Part shown: positions 44,414 to 53,514 of the stretch, piece by piece
Layout: each line of letters opens with the position of its first letter
How positions within the stretch are numbered: position 1 is the first letter of the stretch
Source: Gracilaria gracilis
Taxonomy: Eukaryota > Rhodophyta > Florideophyceae > Gracilariales > Gracilariaceae
NCBI GenBank assembly: GCA_030374805.1
Contig: JARGSG010000217.1
Location: 186,001 to 250,000, forward strand
Direction: 5' to 3'
DNA: 64,000 nucleotides
Position numbers and translations under genes: made by a program
Notes under the pieces: generated by a model
The model's input: only the letters and a program-made list of their open reading frames with translations
Told to the model about the DNA's origin: nothing
The model's database searches: none

Positions 44414-44978
44414 CGCAGAAATAAACGGCGGTTCACGATAACGAAGATAGATAAGAACAAGCGAGATCAACCCAACAGTTGCGGCACTCCCCCCCACTCC
44501 GCACACCCGTGGCACTGTTGGCCACACACCCACTTGCGCTGCACAACCCTTTGTACCCCATTCACATCCACTTCTACTTCCCACCATTCCACACAATTTC
44601 CATTTTTTCCCTAGAAATCTCCACATTTTCCCAACCTCGGTCCATACCATATCCTAATGATATCCCTGATGCACCGTTTCTCAAGTACCGACGGTACCAT
44701 AAACTCTTACTTTCTATGCTTTATTTCACTGCATACCTTTTCGTAAACACACTTTTCGACCCTACCTACCCTACAGCCCTGCTGCCCATTTCTTTCCCTA
44801 ACGGAATCATACAAATCCCCTATCCCTTGGAACACTTTCTTCCTTGACCAAAACAACAGCCCAGCCGTGTACTTAAAGCTTTCCCCACTTTTTAGAATCT
44901 AGACCAATTTCCTTCCACAGCTACCAGCACCCCACACCTTCCAACAGCCCATACCTTCAAACAAACAAAATCATCGCA

Positions 44979-45808
44979 ATGAGCTCCCATTCATCTTCCC
45001 TCCGTTCTACAATCATCCCAGCTGTTGTCGTAGGTAGAGGCCGTATTGGTACCATGCGTTACAACAATGGTTCCCCTCGAGACACCTTTCTCTCCATCGA
45101 AGACTTCATTTCGCAGATTGCCTTCCCCAAGGTACAATCTTCTTCTGTGGCAGGAACGAACTTCTCGAAAAAGTAATTCTATCTTTTCCAGCACAACGAG
45201 CAGAAGACTTGGTCTTCATCTAGAATGGTCACATTCTTTCCATCCTTTCCCAACACGGAATTGAGCACTGCACACGAGCCGCTCTTTACATCGCCGTTCC
45301 CACTGTCGGCGCCTCCCCACAGGATGGTCTCACGCCTCTCTCTCCTAATGGTCTAACCATAGCCACCGGAAAGTGGGCTCTGGCAATAGCTGAACGCCTC
45401 TGGACCGCAGGTCTCACTTGCAGTGTCGTCGACGAAAACACATTTTCCAAGGCTTACTACCAAAAGCTCGTTTGGATCTCTTCCTTCAATCTCGTTGGTT
45501 CTTCATTTCGATTCGTTACCATGGATGAAGTGGCTACCAAGAAAAAAACTATTGTCTCAACTATAATGAAGGAGCTTTTAGAGATAGTCACCTTCAACAC
45601 AGGTCTCTCCTTCAATATCCATTCTACAGTGGAATCCCTTCTGGAATACGGCAGCACACTTACTTCCTTCCCAGCCTCTTTCTCGGAGTATGAATCCATA
45701 AATGCTTACTTCTATCTCACCTCCGCAGACGAAAAACTAGCCGGAACGCAGGACCCTCCCCCTTTCCACACCAACTATGTCAATGTTCCTAGACATCACA
45801 TTCTCTAG
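44979..45808 (+). pseudogene. Ketopantoate-reductase-like (ApbA/PanE fold) cargo gene
   Basis: The N-terminus STIIPAVVVGRGRIGTM is a Rossmann G-x-G-x-x-G loop. A frameshift at about 45,130 moves to the frame GTIFFCGRNELLEK, then EDLVFI-stop-NGHILSILSQ, where relatives have FxQNG; the TAG (45,221-45,223) sits on that conserved Gln. The C-terminal domain shows AYYQKLVWISSFNLVGSSF (the lysine-containing helix of ApbA_C) and then VTMDEVATKKKTIVSTIMKE. The length after repair (about 270 residues) is normal for the family. It lies inside the giant element between two element genes, so it looks like a captured metabolic gene. The NADPH-dependent reductase role is known for the fold; the substrate here is not. 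Confidence 0.6.
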
Positions 45809-46920
45809 TAGTTAGAACAAATTGTAAACCTCGTACTCGTTGCAACTACACACACAACCCGGGTTTGTTCTCCAATTATTTTTAAGTTGCCGCTTAAACA
45901 AATCATTTGTTCAATTTTTATGTCAAGTCTCTATCACAAACAAACACAACAGTATAAGTGCTACATTATACTTACTCATCGTCGTCATCCATTATCATCT
46001 GTCCTTCCTCGTAATCACCATCTGTATTCTCAGCACGGCCACCTGACATGTCTTCATCTTTCTCTTCGTACTCGTCCTCTCCATCTCCTATATATTCTAT
46101 TTCACTCTCTTCCCCCAAACATTCATCATTGTCCAGCTGGTCGTTTGGGTCTTCTCCTAGCCCAAAGTTCTCATCTACGAACTTTGGCCGAAACGCTGGC
46201 TCCCTGTGCACCGCGTCATGGAGCTTGTATCCTTCAGGTACAAAGTACATGTGATACCTCAGGCAATTCTCTTTCACCAACGCATCCATGTACCCAGCTC
46301 CCGCATATAACACATTCCCTCTCCTAATAAACACAGAGTAAGGAGAAACCCTGAACTTCTTCACAACCATTGTACGTGATAACCTCCTCAAACTCTTGTC
46401 ATCCGTCACAAACATATTGTGTGACCTCTCACAAACCCTTATCATAAATGAGCTCTCCCCAGAGGCCATCACGAAGAACCCCGAAATCTCTCCCTTATCC
46501 TTCTCCACATTCGTCAACCCTCGAAAATCAGTGTGCAACACCCGCCTTGGGCATCCCTCCCCCGTACACAACACACGCCCTCCGGTCTGCGGTGCATAAA
46601 TCCTTTTCGTAGCCTTGCTGTTCTTACAAAGGCGAAGAGCCGATGCAATTTGCACAAACCTCGCATCCAACAACGCCCGCTTTCTCACCATCATCAAATT
46701 CTTCTCATCAGATTCCATGCAATCAACAATCCCCTTCTTGGTCGTAATATATCGTCCAATTCCCTGCATTCTGTCTCCAGCATCCTTTCCTTCCCCCGCG
46801 TTGATGATGGGATTCCATTTCGTTCGGTTCTCTTCAAACTTCATGTCTGGCTGCTCCTTGGAGTCCTTCTCAAAAACCTCCAGCAACCCTTCCGTCACAC
46901 CTTCATCCACCATCCCCAGT

Positions 46921-47319
46921 AGAAATCCGTGATATAGGTGGGATATTGATATGATATCTCTGCAGGACGTAGGATTAGAATGAAACTTTTATCGTACAGA
47001 TATGAAAGATATTTAGAAAGGATACAGTTCCGATAACTTTTGATATATTCCAGAAGTGGAACTGATATATATGTGATATATCTTTTGGTACTATTTCCTA
47101 CATTTCCGATAAAAGTGCGATATATTCTGAAATTTGTCATATCAGATCTTCCTCAAAATTATACCCTAAATACATCAGATCCATATCAAGACTTTTCGTG
47201 AGACTCACCCACATATGATATCTAATTCAACCATATACCAAAAAAGTATCTGAATTGTATCATAACCTTACAAGTTCTGCTTCAAATATGTCCAACTCAT
47301 ATCACATGTGTATCTCAGA
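46921..47319. mobile_element. MITE copy 1, inserted in the oxygenase gene
   Basis: About 400 bp, nearly identical to 49,117-49,519 in the same orientation, rich in GATATAT words and non-coding. The left end is GAAATCCGTGATATAGG. The right end is TGTATCTCAGA, where the other copy continues TTTCC. It separates the oxygenase HxD region from its upstream helix, and the gene's frame runs into it and stops (SSEIHM, stop). Confidence 0.75.
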
Positions 47320-47347
47320 AGAGGGGCGTGATATCACGCCCCTCTTC
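47318..47347. repeat. Perfect 30-bp palindrome at the MITE edge
   Basis: The arms GAAGAGGGGCGTGAT / ATCACGCCCCTCTTC are exact reverse complements with no loop, centred between 47,332 and 47,333. It lies where MITE copy 1 meets the oxygenase gene and explains the truncated right terminal repeat of that copy. Confidence 0.8.
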
Positions 47348-49116
47348 TTCGCCTTCTCTGCCATACCTTCGTCAGTTCCAAAATGTTCCAAAACACAGAA
47401 ACCCCTTTCCATCAATTCCATTCTCTTCGTCGCAAAGTACTCTCGAGCGAGGTCATCCCTCTCCATCGCCGCCATCCAAAGAGCTTCTTCCTCCCCTCTC
47501 GGCTTTCCCTTCAACGGAAGCTTCACCCCAAGAACTGGTTCTTTCGTGCTGCCCAGCTCCTGGTGCACATTCCGGGCGGCATGCCAGTACACCGCGTGAT
47601 GGACCGCTCTCAAATCCGCCACTCCCAAACACCCCGCCCCGTGCTCCTTTCGCAAATGATTCATCTCCATCCACAGGTGCTGATGTTTCACTGCATTCTT
47701 TCCTCCCGGCCACTCACTCGGTAGCGCATTCACCAGACTCGTCCATGACATATCCGATGCACCACCCCACTCACCTGCATTATTCATCCCTTTCGGTGCT
47801 TTCTCGGGATTCTTATCTTCAAATCCACGTATCGTTTCTTCCTCCACCCCTTGTTCCTCGTCCTGAACGAACCTACTATCGTTCTCACTTCCACCACTTT
47901 CATTTTCGCTCGCCAACTCCAAATTTATTTTCTTTTCTTTGAAGAACTTCTTCAATGTCGGCTTCGTCATATTCCTGACTAAAGTAACAACCTCCATTGT
48001 TATATCTCCAGAAGCGGTCTTTACGGTGCCCTTCTTCATCCTCTTCGGAGCAGGTTGGGTTTCTACCTCATCCTCATCGTCAGTAAGATCAGTTAACCTC
48101 CTCTACTTCTTCTTCTTGTTCCCAGCCTTGCTACCCCAATCCTCTTTCATCTGGCCCGGAGCAATCTTTTTCGGTGTGCTCCGCCTCAAACCTGATGGCT
48201 CTGCTTCAGAGTCTTCCCCCTGTATGGAAGCTTCCAACAACATGGGAGCTTCTTCTGCCTCATTAGATGCTGCGGTTGACGTACCATCACCTACACCCAC
48301 GACTTCAACCACCTCCTCCCCCACCTCCTTCACCTCCTCTGAAGTTTGAAGCGATACTTTGAAAACTTTTTGAAGTTTCTTACCCGCGGTCCTCACCCTT
48401 CTAGACACCATCCCGTCCCATAAACGCCTCGCACCGCCAAGTTCCATTTTTGCTGTCCGCATACCCAGATATTCCATCACAGACACATTCCTTCCTCCCA
48501 AGTTGAATACTGTCTGTAATACTTCTTCAACACTAATCTTCTTCTTCTTCCCAGTGAGATTACATAGGTTGTACATACCTATGGCACTTTGAAAGAAATG
48601 CTTCCTCATGTCTTCAAGACGACCGGTTCTCGTAGAAGAAGACAGCTTCAGTTCCACATGCCATTGCAAGCAACGTACGACAAATCGAAACTGCCCATCG
48701 GTGAGACCCATCAAGAGGTCACTTGAGACATGCGTCAACGTCAGGGCTGGACCCTCCTCACACACCTTCTCAAAGAACTCCAAAAGCCCCTCACATTCCA
48801 CAAACTTCGAAGTCTGAAGCTTCAGAGCCAATGTCGCGTAACGAGTCAAGTGACGCACGCTTTAGTCACCGATAGCCTCACTTCTCTTCAAAGCACCGGC
48901 TAACTGCTTCGAAGTAATGCTCTTCACATCTACATGTGACTCGTCCACGACGTTCTGCACAAAAGATACCGTGCTATGAATTTTGTCTGCAAACAACATC
49001 TTTAGCACATTCGAACTCATTTCGTTGAAAAGGTTGCCTAGTCCTAGTACCTCGTTCACTGCGATGGCCTTCCCATCCTTTCTTTCCCACAGCACAACAT
49101 CCAAAGAACTCCTAGT

Positions 49117-49519
49117 GGAAATCTGGGATACAGGTTGGATATTGATATGATATCTCTGCAGGACGTAGGATTAGAATGAAACTTTTATCGTACAGATATG
49201 AAAGATATTTAGAAAGGATAAGGTTCCAATAACTTTTGATATATTCCAGAAGTGGAACTGATATATATGTGATATAATTTTGGTACTATTTCTTACATTT
49301 CCGATAAAAGTGCGATATATTCTGAAATTTGTCATATCAGATCTTCCTCAAAATTATACCCTAAATACATCAGATCCATATCAAGACCTTTCGTGAGACT
49401 CACCCAAATATTATATCTAAGTCAACAATATACTAAAAACGTATCTGAATTGTATCATAACCTTACAAATTCTGCTTCAAATATATCCAACTCATATCAC
49501 ATGTGTATCTCAGATTTCC
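49117..49519. mobile_element. MITE copy 2
   Basis: 403 bp with terminal inverted repeats GGAAATCTGGGATACA and (reverse complement of the right end) GGAAATCTGAGATACA, 15 of 16 matching. It has no coding capacity. It sits in the divergent promoter region between the oxygenase gene and the methyltransferase-SET gene. No clear target duplication is seen. Confidence 0.75.
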
Positions 49520-49633
49520 ATTGGGCTCCCGTGCGCTGTTTCCTCCCCTCCACTGCCATCTTCCGTCCGCTGCCATCTCCCGTCCGCTCCGGAAATTCGA
49601 ATCATAACCCGTCAACGCACCCTCTTCCTGTGC

Positions 49634-52600
49634 ATGCATAAAATGGCTCCACATAGTTCATCAAGGTCTAAGTCACCGGCACCGTCAAGCTCCGATATGA
49701 AGGTTGGAAAACTGTATGGCTCCGGAGGTGAGCTTGTCACAGTATGCCTCGCAATCCGCGATCATTACGTGTCGACAATGCGAGATGAAGAACGGCCAAG
49801 GAATGTGAGACACAGCGAGTTCGTTGATTACTTTATCAAGAATCGCAACGTCCTACCGCTGGCAAAGAATTACTTCTATATTCTTGTGGGTCCAGGACAT
49901 CCGACGTTTATTGACAGTGAACTACGGGTCGTATCTCTGAAGGGGTCTTATCGTCAGCTATACCTCTCAACGAGATTATTGGACATCCTAGACGGTGATA
50001 GGGACTGGCGTGTAAGGGACTTCTGGAATGCTTATACCAAGGTGAACTTTGAAGGAATACCGAAGAATGTGACTTTGACCGAGTTTTTCAAGTCCATTAC
50101 TATATCCCCTAAGCGAGTGGGACGGGTTGTCCTCCCGTTCGCCACAACCGTTGCCACACATTTCCAAAGGATTCTCTTTCTCTCGTTCATTCAGAAAGTT
50201 TCCAAGGAAAAAAGAGTTGTAGTACAGAAGAGAAAAAGAGAAGACAAGGGATATCCCAAACCTTTTGTGAATGTCCAAATATCCAACAAACTCCAAGCTC
50301 AGCGTGTTGGCTTTGGTGTGCAGCTCATAACAAAGGCGTGGGATTGTTTCTCTCAATTCCTGACATTCCCTACCGTGGAGGTCATGGTTCTTCCATTCAT
50401 CCAAGTCATGTACGACGAAATGCAGTTTCAAGCGATTGAGACGAGGGCAGAGGGGTTCTTCCACCAGGATAACGACCTTCGCTTGCTACCGAAAAAAGGT
50501 GAAACTGTTATTGAAACAGAGGTCATCCCGTGGGCATGGAATTTACCGCAAGACAACGATGCTGCCCTCCGAATGCTTGCGAAGGAGTTCATTTCGGACC
50601 TCAACAAGGTTATTGTGAATGAGCAGTTCTACTCAATTTCCGAACCAGGACGATGGAAAGTTCTGAAGACGTTTACCAGAGACCCATCACAAGCGTTTGC
50701 TCAGAGATTTGATAGTTTCTCGAATTCACTTGTGTCCTCCATCATGGAGGCCATAAGCCCGCTGAAACTGAAAGAATCAGTGAACGTCCCTGGTATGGGG
50801 GTAACGCCGATATCCCAACCAGAATCTGCGATACAAATTGAGGATGATGTGGAGTAGGTGGAGGAAATTGGGAAATCAACGGAGCCGAAGGAGGGGAGAT
50901 GCGAAGAAGGAGATGGTGATACGAACATAGTGGCCGACATTGGGAAAGGAAATACTGGTGACGAAGCGTCCGGAGTAGGCGTACTACACCCACCATTTAT
51001 TTCGTCGTTGGATGACAAAATGGCTTTCCGAAGTTGTGAGGAGCAGATAGAGAAGTACTTTCGCTTATACAATTGCGGGTTTGAGGATATGGTAGAGATG
51101 GACGCGACGTTGCGCAGAGATGGTTTGTCTCCGTTAGGAAACGTTCAACTGGTTCTCATGGACCCTCCGTACAACATCCGAGGGAACAAGAACCTAAACA
51201 ACAGCTGGTACGATGTACTGAGCCCTCAGGACATGAAGAATGCTGCAAAGCTTCTATCAAGACTGCTACGTCCTGGGGGCCATTTCGTGATCTTTAGTGC
51301 TTTCGAGCAGGTGCAGGAATGGAGAGATTTACTTTCTGCCATTGGGGCAAAAGAAGAAAACGGAGTACCAAGGCGTTCTTTTGTTGTGGACCAGGTCCCA
51401 ATGCACTTTGTAAGGTCGCGAGGCAACCCGATGCGTAACCCTGGACGTACGTCGTGGTCTCTTTTCCCTGCAATGGAGTATACTGTACATGGAGTTCTAA
51501 ATGGTCTCCACTACGCGCAGCAGCATGTGATGGTGAGTTATGAGAACTTCAACTTCGTGCAGTCGAGGTACCCGGGGTACCACAGTGTCATTGACCAGGT
51601 ACCTTTCATGTCTAATGGGGAGACTCTTCAGTGGAAGAGAAAGAAGGAAGGTGGGGGCTACGTTCTACAAAAGGTGAGGTCCGAACAGAAACTTCGGGCA
51701 TTGTTGGAGGAGGTAATCAGTCGGTTTTCCCAGGCTGGGGATATTGTGGTTGACTTGTTTGCGGGGACGTTTTCGCCAGCAATGGAATGCATGTAGTTAC
51801 AACAGCATCGTAGGTTCATCGGGTGTGAGCCGGACCCTGACTGCTTTGCCCATGCTAGGCACGCCGCAGTTATTCAATTCGCATTGTGCCTGCGGGAAAA
51901 TGAGGTGGATATCCAGGTAACGCAGGAAGTTCGAAATGCTATGATTAGGGTGTTGAAATTATTTCCGAAGTGGAATGTCCGCCCATCGAGATCATGGAAG
52001 GCTCCATCCAGGTATCTCTAGTATCAAAAGTTTCCTACGTATATTGTGGACTTTCTTGCGTCGGTGTGGCGGGATTAGAGCTTGGTCACCATTGGTAGGC
52101 GTAAGGTTCTTCACGAATGGCCTAAAACTTTGCAAGAAAAGATGGGGCTTGTGGATTGGAATTCCATGTTGGCACTGGAAGTGACCATGGTCGGTTGTCG
52201 TATCGGGAAGTCGACAATTCGTCACCCTGGCGCCGGCGTGGGGGTGTTCACTACACGCCGGTTCATGGAAAATGAAGAGATATGTTACTTTTATGGAACA
52301 CTGGTGTACCATGGCCTAACGAAGAGAAAAGAAGTACACAAGAAATATGGTGAAGGGTTATTGGGAGCCACATCCGAACGATTTCGGAAGTATGCGATGG
52401 AGTTTAACGTCCGCGACGATATATTCCATAGCCTCCCAGAAAGAAGACAAGGAGTAAGTTTAATACCTGTATGGATTGTCCCCGCTCCCTTTTCATTGGG
52501 TGGAACGATTAATGATCCCAAATATTTGGAAGATGATAAGGATATTGACGCAGTTGCGGATTATGTGACGAAACGAAGAACTTCAAATGTGCGGGTCATT

Positions 52601-52726
52601 CGAACTCCAAATACAGGACGCACCCCGCATCAACTACGGGAATACCAAATGCTTGCGGTGCGAGCCCTTCGGAAACTGGAAGTGGGAGAGAAGTTCTTCG
52701 CGGATTATGGAGTAGAGTATAGCTGA
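49634..52726 (+). pseudogene. DNA amino-methyltransferase fused to SET domain, four TAG interruptions
   Basis: A single frame of 1031 codons, starting at ATG 49,634 or better 49,643 (AAAATGG), is interrupted only by TAG at 50,855, 51,794, 52,019 and 52,076. Residues about 1-408 form an unrecognised domain. About 500-730 is a beta-class amino-methyltransferase: VQLVLMDPPYNIRG (motif IV, about 510), LLRPGGHFVIFSAFE, and after the target-recognition region GDIVVDLFAGTFSPAMECM (SAM motif I, about 709) continuing across the stop into HRRFIGCEPD. About 860-1030 is a SET domain: IRHPGAGVGVFTTRRF, GTINDPKYLEDD (NH changed to ND) and LEVGEKFFADYGVEYS. Beta-class enzymes make N6-methyladenine or N4-methylcytosine; SET domains methylate lysines. 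The fusion suggests coupled DNA and histone marking, by inference. Confidence 0.75.
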
Positions 52727-53141
52727 GGTACATCGGCAAATCCTATTATAGTAATCGATTAGAACGTGCAGTAAACTAATTACATATAAAACAACCCCCT
52801 AAACCTACATAAAAAAGTAGCACTTATTGCATTCCAACTTTGCCATTGAGCACGAAATAGAAACTAAACACTTTGGCAGAACTGCAAGATGGAAGTACAT
52901 AGATGCATAAAAGGTATCGAAGAGCATCGAATATGATGGGGTAAGGTTTTTAACATTATGAGAACTTTCTAGTTCAGAAATGGAGATTTCGGTGTCAATT
53001 TTCGGTTTCCGAATCGGGGAATAAAAAACCGCACTCGGTGATTTCCACCACACTCCACTCGATTGGGGTTAGGCATTCGATCGGTGACGTTCGATCACGG
53101 CGAGCGCCAAACACATCGAGAGCAGAGCAGTTCTGATTCCA
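52727..53141. other. Spacer between methyltransferase-SET and coiled-coil genes
   Basis: AT-rich left part and no gene. A repeated GATCGGTGACGTTCGATCACGG-like phrase occurs twice near 53,075-53,160 (TTCGATCACGG at 53,090 and 53,147), which may be a promoter duplication. Confidence 0.4.
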
Positions 53142-53368
53142 ATGACCTTCGATCACGGTCAGTGGCTAACACGTCGTGAGCCCAGCGTCAACGGCGAGGA
53201 ACCGTTTGGATTTTATATGGCGAAACGTAAGACGAGGGGTGTGAATGCGGAAGAGGTTAGCGGTCGCGCGTCAAAGAGCTGGAGGCGTGGCGAAACGGTA
53301 AGTGGCGAAGTTCGCACCGCTCGTAGTACGCGTGCGCCTGGGAGTGGTTTACGTGGGAAAGGGAGGAA

Positions 53369-53475
53369 TGGTGCGGCGAGGAGTGACGGTGCGGCGAGGA
53401 GCGACGGTGTGGCGAGGAGCGACGGTGCGGCGAGGAGCGACGGTGCGGCGAGGAGCGACGGTGCGGCGAGGAGCG
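53369..53475 (+). repeat. 18-bp minisatellite, 6 units
   Basis: The unit GGTGCGGCGAGGAGCGAC is repeated six times in phase with the reading frame, encoding an AARSDG-type hexapeptide repeat. Units differ by single bases (GTGTGG in unit 3, GTGAC in unit 1). Confidence 0.85.
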
Positions 53476-53514
53476 TCGGGGGCGGAACATCGGAGCGTCG
53501 GGGGCGGAACATCG
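53471..53514 (+). repeat. 22-bp tandem duplication causing a frameshift
   Basis: AGCGTCGGGGGCGGAACATC followed by GG occurs twice head to tail (53,471-53,492 and 53,493-53,514). 22 is not a multiple of three; the frame before it and the long frame after it agree only if one unit is removed. Confidence 0.85.

Larger units (their letters stand above)
45972..49104 (-). pseudogene. Long protein ending in a 2-oxoglutarate/Fe(II) oxygenase domain, split by a MITE
   Basis: One frame from ATG 49,104 is interrupted by TAA (48,859-48,861), TAG (48,100-48,102) and the repeat at 46,921-47,319. The N-terminal about 350 residues are unrecognised, followed by an acidic and basic linker. The C-terminal third looks like a phytanoyl-CoA-dioxygenase-type double-stranded beta-helix: MERGFCVLEHF before the MITE; after it RRVLHTDFRGL (Fe-binding H-x-D), ISGFFVMASGESSFMIRVCE, VFIRRGNVLYAGAGY (distal His expected, Tyr seen) and LRYHMYFVPEG (Arg fits the 2OG-binding position). 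A strongly acidic tail ends the protein. Such enzymes oxidise nucleic acids, proteins or small molecules; the substrate is unknown. The neighbouring methyltransferase makes modified DNA or chromatin an attractive guess. Confidence 0.55.

Noticed and set aside
43555..44424. Plus-strand serine/proline-rich frame of 289 codons
   Set aside because: Antisense of the second copy of the terminal coiled-coil gene; conservation follows the minus-strand frame.
45972..46913. Calling the oxygenase a TET/JBP DNA dioxygenase
   Set aside because: The motif layout looks closer to phytanoyl-CoA-type oxygenases; a TET/JBP assignment would need profile or structural support.
49634..52726. Genome-wide reassignment of TAG to a sense codon
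   Set aside because: TAG serves as the natural end of other frames here (18,679 and 12,089), and the broken genes also contain TAA and frameshifts, so decay is the simpler reading.
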